Below are positions 20,134 through 30,337 of a stretch of DNA of 64,000 nt, piece by piece. The stretch covers positions 1,116,001 through 1,180,000 of the forward strand of contig NZ_AHWA01000004.1 in the NCBI RefSeq assembly GCF_000247645.1. The letters are read 5' to 3'. The notes beneath the pieces are model-generated. The model worked only from the letters and a program-made list of their open reading frames with translations. It was not told where the DNA came from and did not search any database. The DNA comes from Salinibacterium sp. PAMC 21357. GTDB taxonomy: Bacteria; Actinomycetota; Actinomycetes; Actinomycetales; Microbacteriaceae. A program made the translations under genes and the position numbers. Within the stretch, counting starts at the first letter, position 1, and the number at the start of each line of letters is the position of its first letter.

Positions 20134-20533
20134 TGTCGCGGAGAAGCTGCAGCGCAAGTCGCAGCGCCAAACATCGGTAAAACAGGTTCGCCTCAAGCTG
20201 GTGTACATCGACTTTTGGTCGGCGGTAAAGTTCTCGTTCCTAGTAGCGATCTCGCTGGGAATTGTTCTTGTGGTCGCATCTTTGCTGATCTGGATCGTTT
20301 TGAACTCGACCGGAATCTTCGGCAAGGTTGATGAAATCTTCCGTGACATCCTCAGCGATGAGACCTTCAGCGTTGCGACCAGTTTCTCGCTGGCGCAGGT
20401 TGCTGGATTCTCGATTGTTGTCGCAATTCTCAATGTTTTGGTCGGTACAGCGCTCGGTGCAATTGCGAGTATGCTTTATAACTTCAGCGTGCGACTGACC
20501 GGTGGAATCCTCGTGGGTTTCACTAACAACTAG
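20126..20533 (+). CDS. DUF3566 transmembrane protein, 135 aa
   Basis: Small membrane protein conserved immediately after gyrA in actinobacteria. A basic N terminus is followed by two hydrophobic segments at about residues 33-55 and 88-112, the DUF3566 pattern, separated by a short extracytoplasmic loop. It overlaps the gyrA end by 8 bases, so it is probably coupled. Biochemical function is unknown. Confidence 0.88.
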   Translation: MSSVAEKLQRKSQRQTSVKQVRLKLVYIDFWSAVKFSFLVAISLGIVLVVASLLIWIVLNSTGIFGKVDEIFRDILSDETFSVATSFSLAQVAGFSIVVAILNVLVGTALGAIASMLYNFSVRLTGGILVGFTNN

Positions 20534-20581
20534 TCGATTACGCCAAACGGTCAGAATGCGATACTCTCGTATCTGCCCAAC

Positions 20582-20655
20582 GGGGGTATAGCTCAGGCGG
20601 TTAGAGCGCTTCGCTGATAACGAAGAGGTCCGTGGTTCAAGTCCACGTACCCCCA
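20582..20655 (+). tRNA. tRNA-Ile (anticodon GAT)
   Basis: A 74-base cloverleaf: acceptor GGGGGTA pairs with TACCCCC (20648-20654), discriminator A at 20655, D-arm AGCTC, anticodon GAT at 20616-20618 and T-arm with GGTTCAAGTCC. CCA is not encoded. It lies 30 bases before tRNA-Ala, the usual pair after gyrA in this group. Confidence 0.97.
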
Positions 20656-20685
20656 CTGGAATCTTCACAAGAGATTCCTTAAATT

Positions 20686-20758
20686 GGGGCCTTAGCTCAA
20701 TTGGTAGAGCGCCTGCTTTGCAAGCAGGAGGTCAGGGGTTCGATTCCCCTAGGCTCCA
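20686..20758 (+). tRNA. tRNA-Ala (anticodon TGC)
   Basis: A 73-base cloverleaf: acceptor GGGGCCT pairs with AGGCTCC (one G-T pair), discriminator A at 20758, anticodon TGC at 20719-20721 and T-loop GGTTCGATTCC. CCA is not encoded. A strong terminator follows at 20786. Confidence 0.97.
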
Positions 20759-20785
20759 CAGCAAGAACTCCCCACAGTGGGAACG

Positions 20786-20819
20786 AAAACCCCGGTCAGT
20801 TATCTGGCCGGGGTTTTTT
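20786..20819 (+). terminator. Rho-independent terminator after the tRNA pair
   Basis: Hairpin CCCCGGTCA / TGGCCGGGG with a six-base loop, preceded by AAAA and followed by TTTTTT. It ends the gyrA-DUF3566-tRNA transcription region. Confidence 0.9.
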
Positions 20820-21411
20820 CGTGCGTCTATCGTGGTCGATGCTCTCAACCACGATAGGGATCTTTACCTCGCGGTGAAGCGTGCGACCGTGATATCCACC
20901 GTCCCTCTGCCAGACCTGCGGCAGGGGTGGATAGCCATACTGACTTTGGGGTGGCGAATCAGAGCGCCTATCGGCTACCTTTCGGCTCGACTGCGGTTGG
21001 CGCTGCGACGTCTACAGCCGAGGCTCTGCGTTTGTCGCGTGATGTTCTCGATCGTTTGGCAGCAGACGGACGATTACGCATCGTCCCACTGGTTGCTGAC
21101 CAGCTCGTGATGTGAACGAACACCGGAGTAGCTCTTGCGCTCGTTCTGAGGCCGGAACACAACCCCGACCACTCAGCGTCTGCACTCATGTGGGAGAGCG
21201 CGATCTCGACGATCCTCGCGGACGTGAGCGTGGCCTCTGCTCGTGGTGGTCGGCGGTGCGCTCATCAGATGCGAACGTCATGGCCGCGAACGTCATGATT
21301 AACGAGTTCAGGCCCGGTTCGATAAGAACCGGGCCTGAACTGATAAAGAGGTGGGGCTAGACCGTGTGCGGTAGCCGGCATTAGCAGGCTATGCCGACAG
21401 TCAACGAGAAG
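20820..21411. other. About 590 bases without a convincing gene
   Basis: No frame here is supported by family resemblance and a ribosome-binding site together. A short frame at 20927-21115 ends in a helical, protein-like stretch (SRDVLDRLAADGRLRIVPLV) that could be the tail of a decayed gene. A 12-base direct repeat GCGAACGTCATG (21271 and 21286) and a long hairpin at 21305 are present. It lies downstream of tRNA-Ala and looks like a degraded accessory spot. Confidence 0.55.
21305..21341. terminator. Perfect 16-base stem hairpin
   Basis: AGTTCAGGCCCGGTTC, a five-base loop, then the exact complement. It lies about 70 bases beyond the stop of the minus-strand gene at 21412 and has no T-run on either side, so it is probably an I-shaped terminator of the kind common in actinobacteria. 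Confidence 0.65.
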
Positions 21412-21957
21412 CTAAGCAGCCTCTGCTTCGTCATCAATCCAGAGGTCATCGTCGGCGCGCAGCGTCTGCCAGGCGGCATAAGCAACTCCGACAGCGGCGA
21501 CTACGCCGATGCCGATCAGCACGTAACGACCGAAGCCTGCCGATTTGGGCTGAGGCTTCACGAGGCCTGTTTTCTCGCCAGCGGTGGCCGCTAATCCTGA
21601 AACGCGAGCGAACGCATCCCGGACTTGCTGATTCTTGGCCACTTCAATCGCGGCAAGGGCTGTGCCAAGCGCAGAGGTCACGGCGGGCATGATGTCGCCC
21701 TTCACCTTGCTGCGAGTGGTTTCGGCCACTGAGCGAGCACCAGCGACTGATGACGACACCACGGGCTTTACCCGAGAGTCGATGGTGTTGTGAATCTTAG
21801 GGCTGACTTCTTCGCGCGCGTAGTTGGCGGCCTGATGGCTCGCCTCACGTACGACAGCGGAAGCGTGCTCAAGCAACTCCCGCTGATCGGTCCACAGGTC
21901 TTCAGCTTGACCTTTCAAGCGCTTGAGTTCTTTCCGGCGTTTGCGAGTTAGTGCCAC
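21412..21957 (-). CDS. Membrane-anchored hypothetical protein, 181 aa
   Basis: Unrecognised protein with a basic N terminus (TRKRRKELKRLKGQ), a long Ala-rich amphipathic helical region at about residues 20-125 resembling apolipoprotein-like or coiled segments, a single membrane helix at about 140-160 (YVLIGIGVVAAVGVAYAAW) and an acidic C terminus (DDDLWIDDEAEAA). The GTG start at 21957 is chosen over an ATG 12 codons upstream because TGGAGG precedes it. Similar proteins are found in Microbacteriaceae and are sometimes labelled DNA helicase without support. Function is unknown. Confidence 0.75.
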   Translation of the reverse strand: MALTRKRRKELKRLKGQAEDLWTDQRELLEHASAVVREASHQAANYAREEVSPKIHNTIDSRVKPVVSSSVAGARSVAETTRSKVKGDIMPAVTSALGTALAAIEVAKNQQVRDAFARVSGLAATAGEKTGLVKPQPKSAGFGRYVLIGIGVVAAVGVAYAAWQTLRADDDLWIDDEAEAA

Positions 21958-22090
21958 GGGAAACCTCCAAAGATGGTCGAACAGTTCTTCCATACTGCCA
22001 CGGTGGGTTCCGAGTGCGCACTGCTTTGGCTGTGAGCACCCTGAGTAACCCGGACCCGAGGCACAGGTTGGCTATGTAAGAATTGACCTT

Positions 22091-22630
22091 ATGTCTCAAC
22101 ACACCGCAGTTGCCACTATCAAGACAAATCTCGGAGAAATCCGTCTCAACCTTTTCGGCAACCACGCGCCGAAGACTGTTGCCAACTTCGTAGGTCTCGC
22201 TAAGGGCGAGATCGAGTGGACTCATCCGGCCACCGGCCAGAAGACCACCGCGCCTCTTTACGATGGCGTCATCTTCCACCGCATCATCAAGCAGTTCATG
22301 CTTCAGGGTGGCGACCCCCTAGGCAAGGGAATCGGCGGCCCCGGTTACAACTTTGATGACGAAATCCACCCCGAGCTCGGGTTCTCCGCACCGTACATCC
22401 TTGCGATGGCGAACGCAGGAACGCGTGCCGGCAAGGGCACAAACGGTTCACAGTTTTTCATCACGACCGTTGCTACTCCTTGGCTGCAGGGCAAGCACAC
22501 CGTTTTCGGTGAAGTTGCCGACGACGAGTCGAAGAAGGTCGTTGACGCAATTGAAGCCGTTGACACTGACGGCAGCGACAAGCCGCTTACCGATGTTGTC
22601 ATCGAGAGCGTCACGATCGACGAGGTCTAA
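22091..22630 (+). CDS. Peptidyl-prolyl cis-trans isomerase, cyclophilin type, 179 aa
   Basis: Cyclophilin that catalyses proline isomerisation. Core motifs are YDGVIFHRIIKQFMLQGGDP, GTNGSQFFIT and WLQGKHTVFGEV, with the catalytic Arg in FHRI. There is no signal peptide, so it is cytoplasmic, as with actinobacterial PpiA located near the origin. A rhomboid protease gene starts 5 bases after the stop and is probably co-transcribed. Confidence 0.96.
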   Translation: MSQHTAVATIKTNLGEIRLNLFGNHAPKTVANFVGLAKGEIEWTHPATGQKTTAPLYDGVIFHRIIKQFMLQGGDPLGKGIGGPGYNFDDEIHPELGFSAPYILAMANAGTRAGKGTNGSQFFITTVATPWLQGKHTVFGEVADDESKKVVDAIEAVDTDGSDKPLTDVVIESVTIDEV

Positions 22631-22635
22631 CCTTC

Positions 22636-23469
22636 GTGACCTCATCGCCGGATGCTAGCGGCAACTATTGCTATCGGCATCCTGACCGGCAGAGTTTTAC
22701 TCTCTGCCAGCGATGCGGGCGCACCGTATGCCCCAGCTGCCAAACGCAGGCAGCTGTGGGCGTACATTGCCCCGAATGTATCAAAGAGGCTCGCGCTAAC
22801 GGGCCCAAGCGCAAACCTGTGCTGATTCGTGCGGCACGAGCGTCGCACGGCAAGCCGGTCGTCACTTATACGCTGATCGCGTTGACAGTCGCCATCTTCT
22901 TGCTTCAGTTAATTCCAGGCAGCCCGGTTACCCAGGCACTGGTCTATTACCCTCCGCTCACGGCATCCGAGCCGTGGCGAATGATCACCTCGGCGTTTTT
23001 GCACTCGCCCAGTTCGCTTTTCCATGTTGGTTTCAACATGTTCACGCTCTTTATCTTTGGGCGGCTACTAGAAATCCCACTAGGTCGAGCGCGATTCATC
23101 TCTCTCTACCTGATCAGTGCCCTTGGTGGTTCGGTTGCCGTACTACTAATCTCGCCCGGCGCCGTTGTGCTCGGAGCATCCGGAGCGATCTTCGGCATAG
23201 TTGCGGCGTTCTTCGTTATTCAGCGCCGAATGGGCATCAATAACCGCGTACTGCTCATAGTTCTGGGCATAAACCTCGTCGTCGGCTTCATCCCCGGGTT
23301 CAACATCTCTTGGGAAGCCCACGTCGGTGGTCTGGTAACTGGAGCGTTGCTTGCGCTCATCTTCCTGCGTCAGCGCAGCACAAAATCGGCTAATTCTGAG
23401 ATCGCCTTAGTGGCGCTTACTGTGGCTGCACTTATCAGCCTGACTCTGATTCGAATCTTCGTTCTATAA
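22636..23469 (+). CDS. Rhomboid family intramembrane serine protease with N-terminal zinc finger, 277 aa
   Basis: Membrane-embedded serine protease. Residues 11-50 form a Cys/His-rich B-box-like zinc finger (CYRHPDRQSFTLCQRCGRTVC). About six membrane helices follow from residue 77. The catalytic Ser lies in GASGAIFG and the His in the later AHVGG motif; the HVGFNM segment in the first helix pair is also present. The start is GTG at 22636. A typical actinobacterial zinc-finger rhomboid next to cyclophilin; its substrate is unknown. Confidence 0.93.
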   Translation: MTSSPDASGNYCYRHPDRQSFTLCQRCGRTVCPSCQTQAAVGVHCPECIKEARANGPKRKPVLIRAARASHGKPVVTYTLIALTVAIFLLQLIPGSPVTQALVYYPPLTASEPWRMITSAFLHSPSSLFHVGFNMFTLFIFGRLLEIPLGRARFISLYLISALGGSVAVLLISPGAVVLGASGAIFGIVAAFFVIQRRMGINNRVLLIVLGINLVVGFIPGFNISWEAHVGGLVTGALLALIFLRQRSTKSANSEIALVALTVAALISLTLIRIFVL

Positions 23470-23480
23470 GTGACGAAAAG

Positions 23481-23489
23481 TTATCCACA
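23481..23489 (+). promoter_or_regulatory. Isolated consensus DnaA box
   Basis: A perfect TTATCCACA in the 59-base gap between the convergent rhomboid and crgA genes, 12 kb from oriC. It could titrate DnaA; since it lies at two 3' ends it is unlikely to control a promoter. Confidence 0.6.
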
Positions 23490-23528
23490 GGTTTATTAAC
23501 ACTGGGTATAACTACACGCGTGTAATTT

Positions 23529-23759
23529 CTAGCGCCACCGCGTAGTCATCAGGAATCCGACAAAGAGGATGCCGAAACCGACCAAAATGTTCCAACTGCC
23601 GAGAGATGCAATCGGAAGCTGCTGGTTGCTGACGTAGAACATGATGATCCAAGCGAGTCCGATCAGCATGAAGCCGAACATAACGGGCTTGAACCAGACC
23701 GCATTGGGTGCATCTTCAGCGGGACGCGAGGGTGATTTTTCTGCAGAATTACGGGCCAT
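23529..23759 (-). CDS. crgA: Cell division protein CrgA, 76 aa
   Basis: Small divisome membrane protein that in mycobacteria links FtsZ/FtsI and in Streptomyces inhibits premature septation. A polar N terminus of about 28 residues (MARNSAEKSPSR) is followed by two membrane helices (residues about 29-48 and 56-72) and a C-terminal RWR, with the conserved WNI segment. The ATG at 23759 is preferred over an upstream one because homology starts there. It lies next to sortase and pabA, as in other actinobacteria. Confidence 0.93.
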   Translation of the reverse strand: MARNSAEKSPSRPAEDAPNAVWFKPVMFGFMLIGLAWIIMFYVSNQQLPIASLGSWNILVGFGILFVGFLMTTRWR

Positions 23760-23840
23760 ACGTGAAATTCTAGCGCGAACGCCCTGAGTGCTGAACAAGC
23801 GCGCGGAAACCAGTCAACGTCTGCACGTAGAATTGTGGCC

Positions 23841-24613
23841 ATGGTTCGAAAAGACAGTCGGCGAGCTCGCCGCAGTACTGCGGCGCCTCGACCTGTCTCC
23901 TTCATTGGAATCCTCGGCGAATTGTTCATCACTGCCGGCATAATCGTGCTCCTGTTTCTCGTGTGGCAGACCTGGGTCAACAACATCTTTGTGAGCAGCG
24001 CGCAGCGCGACGATGCTACCGAGCTGAGTCAAGAGTGGAACAAGGGCGAGGCTGTGCGGCTCGCGCCAGACGAACGCGCCGACCCCGGTGTTCCTGTCGT
24101 TGCGGATGCGCCGGCTCACGCGGTCGCGTCGGAACGCTTATCGTTCCCCGATTCGGCGTTGACTATGCGCGCCCGATTGCCGAGAGCGTGAACCTGCGCG
24201 ACGTGCTCAACACTCAAGGTGTCGGGCACTACGTCGGTACGCAGATGCCTGGCGAGGTCGGAAACTTTGCCGTGGCCGCCCATCGCACCGGGTGGGGCGA
24301 TCCCTTCTTCGACATCAACAAACTTCAGCTGGGTGACAGCGTTTACGTCGAAACCGAAGCCGGCTGGTACCGCTACGTGTTCCGCTCGCTCGAATACGTG
24401 GAGGCATCCGGAGTCGGAGTGCTCAATCCGGTGCCGCAATTCGACGGTGCAGTAGCAAGCGACCGTCTCATGACCCTCACCAGTTGCAACCCCATCCACA
24501 CCGCAAACGAACGCATCATCGCTTACGCCGTGTACGACACCTGGTACCCGCGTGCTGAAGGTGCGCCAAGTGAAATTGCGGCGATCGCCCAAAGCAGTGA
24601 AGGAGCTGGCTAA
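23841..24613 (+). CDS. srtE: Class E sortase (frameshifted in this sequence)
   Basis: Membrane-anchored transpeptidase that attaches LAxTG-type proteins to the wall of high-G+C Gram-positives. The first frame carries a basic tail and a membrane helix (FIGILGELFITAGIIVLLFL); the second carries the catalytic His in VAAHRTGWGDPF, the Cys in LTSCNPIHTANER and the Arg of that motif. They join near 24128: GCG-TCGGAACG needs one extra T to read GCG TTC GGA ACG, giving AFGTLIVPRFG. Restored length is 257 residues. Probably a sequence error. The stop overlaps the next ATG (TAATG). Confidence 0.9.
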
Positions 24614-24771
24614 TGTATGCAGCACTCTGGCGTGTAATTCCTGGACCGGCAATTGTGCGGGTCTTTATTCTCCTCGTGGTGGCCGCGGCGATCGTCGCTG
24701 CCCTCTTCGTATGGGTGTTCCCGTGGGCGCTGCCGCTAGTGACTCCACTGGATGCGACGGTGCAACAGTGA
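24613..24771 (+). CDS. Small single-span membrane protein, 52 aa
   Basis: Begins MYAALWRVIPGPAIVRV and has one long hydrophobic helix at about residues 16-42, ending in a short polar tail. Its ATG overlaps the sortase stop (TAATG) and its TGA overlaps the pabA GTG, so it is translationally coupled on both sides, which strongly supports a real gene. No named family is recognised. The placement suggests a role with sortase or the nearby wall-growth machinery, but this is only inferred. Confidence 0.8.
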   Translation: MYAALWRVIPGPAIVRVFILLVVAAAIVAALFVWVFPWALPLVTPLDATVQQ

Positions 24772-25403
24772 CCCGCATCCTTGTCATCGACAACTACGAT
24801 AGTTTCGTTTACACTCTCAACGGCTATCTGCTCGAACTGGGCGCCACTACCGAAGTAATGCGCAACGACGCGTTTGCCGCGGATGATGCAGCCGCTGCCA
24901 TCGCAGAGTACGACGCAGTGCTGCTCTCGCCGGGCCCCGGAACCCCGGCCAACGCCGGCGTGAGCATTCCGATCGTGCACGCGGCTCTCGCCTCGGGGCA
25001 ACCACTCTTCGGAGTGTGTCTAGGCCACCAAGCGATTGCCGAGGCCCTCGGCGCAACTGTCACCCATGCTGACGAGTTGATGCACGGCAAGACTTCGCAG
25101 ATTGAGCACGATAACAGTCTCGTTTTCCGAGATATGCCGCAACCGTTTACAGCCACTCGCTATCACTCATTGGCCATCGTTGACGGAACCGTTCCTGACG
25201 AGCTTCAGGTCACAGCACGCACCCCTGGTGGCGTGATCATGGGCGTTCAGCATGAAAGCCAGCCGATCTACGGTGTGCAATTCCACCCCGAGTCGGTTCT
25301 TACCGAGGGCGGCTACCTCATGCTCGGCAACTGGCTGTCGCGGGTCGGGATGACCAATGCTCCAGCCTTGGCTAAAACACTGACGCCTCTCGTTCACAAC
25401 TGA
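24768..25403 (+). CDS. pabA: Anthranilate/aminodeoxychorismate synthase glutamine amidotransferase subunit, 211 aa
   Basis: Class I glutamine amidotransferase that supplies ammonia for anthranilate or 4-amino-4-deoxychorismate synthesis. Motifs: ILVIDNYDSFVYTL at the N terminus, LLSPGPGTP, nucleophile Cys in GVCLGHQAI, and the His-Glu pair in VQFHPESVLTEGG. The start is GTG at 24768, overlapping the preceding small gene; the longer open frame upstream is spurious. It converges on pknB with a 22-base gap, the order also seen at the mycobacterial pknB locus. Confidence 0.94.
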   Translation: MTRILVIDNYDSFVYTLNGYLLELGATTEVMRNDAFAADDAAAAIAEYDAVLLSPGPGTPANAGVSIPIVHAALASGQPLFGVCLGHQAIAEALGATVTHADELMHGKTSQIEHDNSLVFRDMPQPFTATRYHSLAIVDGTVPDELQVTARTPGGVIMGVQHESQPIYGVQFHPESVLTEGGYLMLGNWLSRVGMTNAPALAKTLTPLVHN

Positions 25404-25425
25404 GCGAGCATGCAGTCGACGCTGT

Positions 25426-27150
<1,725 letters not shown>

Positions 27151-27218
27151 TAGTTCACTCCTTGGTTAATCCGGGAAAGTACCGGTCTAGTCTATGTGCT
27201 GCTAGTCGGGACCTCGGG

Positions 27219-28886
27219 CTACTGAGCTGCTGCGGTGACCTGATCAGCCTGCGGTGATTCTAGGTCAGTGCATAAGACCGTGTAAGAGATCTTGTACTCA
27301 TCGCCAGCGGTAGCGGGGACCGTGATTTTGAAGGAGGTCTCGTTCGGGCCGCGGACTGCGTTTCCTTCCTTGATCGTCGCGCCTTCAACGCTGAAGTTGA
27401 AACCCGATCGAGGGTGTCCTGTGGGGCATCCTTGGTAGTCAGTCCACTTGACGGTCACCTCTGAGCCAGCGACTGCATTCAGCGGATCGAGCGTTACCGC
27501 AGAGGGTTGTGTTGGAGCCGGAGTGACCGGGACTTCACCGTAGAAGTAGACCAAGATGGTTTCGCCCTTTTCGACGTTGCCCAGCGGAGTGGCCGAATAC
27601 GAAAGACCAACCTGCTCAAGAGAATCTGCAGCGCTGCCAATCTGAGCGTCGAGTACTAATCCCTTCGCGTCGAGCACTGACTGGACCGCGTCTTGTTTGC
27701 GTCCGAGCAACTCGTCTTCCGTGAGCTCTACCTTGGTGCTTGTCGGAGTTGCCGACGGCGTTGGGGCACTCGAGGTCTGTGTTTCGGTCGGGGTCACTAC
27801 CGGAGTGGACTCTTGAGGGTTCGCCAGCAACGCGATGATTGCACCGATCAGCACGACAGCAAGCAATGAAATGAGCGCGATGATCGGCCACGTCCACGGG
27901 TTGCGTTTCTGGGGCTCTTCGTACGTTGGGGTTGGCGTTACCCCGGTAGCATCTGCGGTGTTGAGGATGCGGGTTGCCTGGGTGGCGTTGCCGTAGTTGA
28001 GGCCGACGGTTGCGGCGTGAGAGTTGTCCCCGAGAATTCCGGGAACCGCGGCAGCAGCGGCCGCGACATCCCCGCGACGCAAAGACTGTGCGGCGCGAGA
28101 GAGGTGCGAGGCGGATGCCGGGCGGTCGCCGGGTGATTTCGCCAAGCAAGCGTAAACGAGGTTGCGTACCGGTTCGGGCACAGTCATGGGCAGCTCAGGT
28201 GGAGTCTCATTGATCTGCGCCATCGCGATGGCAACTTGCGATTCTCCCGTGAAAGGACGACGACCGGCAAGCGCTTCGTACGCGACAATTCCGAGCGAGT
28301 AAATGTCTGTTGTTGGGGATGCGGGGTGACCACTGGCTTGCTCAGGAGACAGGTATTGCACTGTTCCCATGACCTGGCCGGTCGCCGTGAGTGGCACCTG
28401 GTCGGCAATGCGAGCGATACCGAAGTCGGTGATCTTTACTCGGCCCTCGGGAGTAATGAGGAGGTTTCCAGGCTTGATGTCACGGTGCACGAGGCCGGCG
28501 GCGTGAGCGGCCTGGAGTGCGGCAGCGGTTTGGGCCACCATGTCGAGAACCCGGTCGGGGTCGAGTACACGCTCGCGTTCGATGATCGCACTCAGTGCTT
28601 CACCGGGAACGAGTTCCATTACGAGGTAGGCGCTGCCCTCTTCCTCGCCGTAGTCGAAAACGTTAGCGATGCCTTCGTGGTTGACGAGCGCCGCGTGACG
28701 CGCTTCAGCACGGAATCGCTCTAAGAAGCCCGGGTCGCCCAGGTATTCATCTTTGAGGATCTTGATCGCAACCGTTCGACCGATAACGAGATCTGTGGCT
28801 TCCCACACCTCGCCCATGCCACCAATCGCAACGCGACTGGTTAGCTGATATCTGCCTCCGAAAGTGAGTCCACTGGTCGGTCTCAT
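27219..28886 (-). CDS. pknA: Serine/threonine protein kinase (PknA-like), 555 aa
   Basis: Second transmembrane Ser/Thr kinase of the cluster. Catalytic Lys42, HRDIKPGN with Asp136 and DFG at 154-156 are intact; a membrane helix lies at about 328-352. Beyond it is a Ser/Thr/Pro linker, then one PASTA-like segment (SVLDAKGLVLDAQIG...VEKGETILVYF) and a C-terminal Ig-like domain with two cysteines. Classical PknA lacks an extracellular domain, so this is a Microbacteriaceae-type variant. The ATG overlaps the pbpA stop by 4 bases. Confidence 0.93.
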   Translation of the reverse strand: MRPTSGLTFGGRYQLTSRVAIGGMGEVWEATDLVIGRTVAIKILKDEYLGDPGFLERFRAEARHAALVNHEGIANVFDYGEEEGSAYLVMELVPGEALSAIIERERVLDPDRVLDMVAQTAAALQAAHAAGLVHRDIKPGNLLITPEGRVKITDFGIARIADQVPLTATGQVMGTVQYLSPEQASGHPASPTTDIYSLGIVAYEALAGRRPFTGESQVAIAMAQINETPPELPMTVPEPVRNLVYACLAKSPGDRPASASHLSRAAQSLRRGDVAAAAAAVPGILGDNSHAATVGLNYGNATQATRILNTADATGVTPTPTYEEPQKRNPWTWPIIALISLLAVVLIGAIIALLANPQESTPVVTPTETQTSSAPTPSATPTSTKVELTEDELLGRKQDAVQSVLDAKGLVLDAQIGSAADSLEQVGLSYSATPLGNVEKGETILVYFYGEVPVTPAPTQPSAVTLDPLNAVAGSEVTVKWTDYQGCPTGHPRSGFNFSVEGATIKEGNAVRGPNETSFKITVPATAGDEYKISYTVLCTDLESPQADQVTAAAQ

Positions 28887-30337
28887 CTGTTTAGCACCGC
28901 CTCTAGTACTTGACGCCCAATTGGTGCGGAGATGCCGCTGGAGGTGCCGGACTGTCCAAGCCCACCACCATCTTCGACTACTACCGCGACTACGACTTCT
29001 GGATCATTTGCCGGCGCGAATCCAGTGAACCACAGTGTGTAGGGTTCACCTGCCCCGTTCTCTGCTGTGCCGGTTTTTCCGGCAACTTCGACACCGTCAA
29101 TTTTGGCACTGCGCGCCGCACCGTTGTCGACCCCAGCCACCATCATTTGGGTGAGCGCGGCCGCGGTTTGCGGGCTGATTGCCTGCCCAAACAACGTTGG
29201 TTCGAAAGCCTGAATAGTTGTGAGGTCTGACGCCATGATGCTCTCAACAAGATTGGGTTGCATCAAGGTGCCGCTATTAGCGATTGCCATCGAGACCATC
29301 GCCATCTGCAGTGGCGAGGCCCGAACACTTGACTGCCCAAACGCCGACAACATCGTCTGTGGGCGGTCGAGAGCACGAGGATAAACACTCTCGGTTGAGT
29401 CCAAGGGAACCGAAACGCTTTCGTTGAATCCGAATTTATTAGCTTGATCACGAATGGCGGTTGCGCCAAGAGCATCGCCGAGCTGCGCGAACGGAATGTT
29501 GCACGACAACTGGATTGCGGTAGCAATAGTTGCCGTGCTGCCGGAGCCGCACGTGCCACTGTCGGCGTTGCTGATTTTGAACGTGGACTCTGGCAACTGC
29601 AATTCAGCCGGGTTAGGGAAGTCGCTAGCGGCCGTGTAATCACCGGATTCGAGCGCGGCAGCGGCGACCACAAGTTTGAAGGTCGACCCCGGAGGGTTCA
29701 AAGGGCCCGCCAGAGTGCGGTTGTAGAAGGGGTCGTCAGGGTCATCGAGCAGTCGGTTGTAAGCGTCAATGACCTGTGTGGTGTTGTGGACGGCAAGTTC
29801 GTTCGGATCGAAAGTCGGCTTCGACACCATCGCCAGGATTTCGCCAGTCTTGGGGTTGATCGCGATGACCGCACCCTTGTAGTCGCCGAGAGCATCCCAA
29901 GCAGCCTGTTGGACGACCGGGTCGATCGTGAGCTCAACAGCGGCACCGGTGGGGTTTTGGCCCGTCAAGACTGCATTCACCTGATCGAAGAACTGATCGT
30001 TAGATGACCCACTCAAGTAGTCGTTGAGTGAACTCTCCAGGCCAGTGTTGCCCTGATTCAGGGTGAGGTAACCGGTAATGGGCGCGTACAACTCACCCTG
30101 CGGGTAGACGCGCAAAAATTTGAATTCGTCGTCAACGGCCTCGGAAAGAGCGATCGGCTCGCCGTCGACGAGAATTGGACCCCGCTCAGCCGAGTAGCTC
30201 GCGTACAGAGTGCGCACGTTGCGACCATCCGCCTGCAGGCTGTCGGCGGTCACGACCTGAATTACTGAGCTCGAGATGAACAAGCTCACGAACATCAGCA
30301 ATACAACGGTGCTTACCCGTTTGAGTTCGCGGTTCAC
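28883..30337 (-). CDS. pbpA: Penicillin-binding protein PbpA (class B transpeptidase), 484 aa
   Basis: Peptidoglycan D,D-transpeptidase. An uncleaved N-terminal membrane anchor lies at residues 8-30, then the dimerisation/pedestal domain, and a transpeptidase domain with the catalytic Ser218 in STFK (218-221), SCN at 278-280 and the KTG motif in VAGKTGTAENG. Overlaps rodA upstream and pknA downstream by 4 bases each, so synthesis is coupled to its partner glycosyltransferase RodA and to the kinases. Confidence 0.96.
   Translation of the reverse strand: MNRELKRVSTVVLLMFVSLFISSSVIQVVTADSLQADGRNVRTLYASYSAERGPILVDGEPIALSEAVDDEFKFLRVYPQGELYAPITGYLTLNQGNTGLESSLNDYLSGSSNDQFFDQVNAVLTGQNPTGAAVELTIDPVVQQAAWDALGDYKGAVIAINPKTGEILAMVSKPTFDPNELAVHNTTQVIDAYNRLLDDPDDPFYNRTLAGPLNPPGSTFKLVVAAAALESGDYTAASDFPNPAELQLPESTFKISNADSGTCGSGSTATIATAIQLSCNIPFAQLGDALGATAIRDQANKFGFNESVSVPLDSTESVYPRALDRPQTMLSAFGQSSVRASPLQMAMVSMAIANSGTLMQPNLVESIMASDLTTIQAFEPTLFGQAISPQTAAALTQMMVAGVDNGAARSAKIDGVEVAGKTGTAENGAGEPYTLWFTGFAPANDPEVVVAVVVEDGGGLGQSGTSSGISAPIGRQVLEAVLNR

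Noticed and set aside
20582-20758. Prophage or island attachment pair at the tRNA genes
   Set aside because: No second copy of a tRNA 3' end was seen in the following region and no integrase is present.
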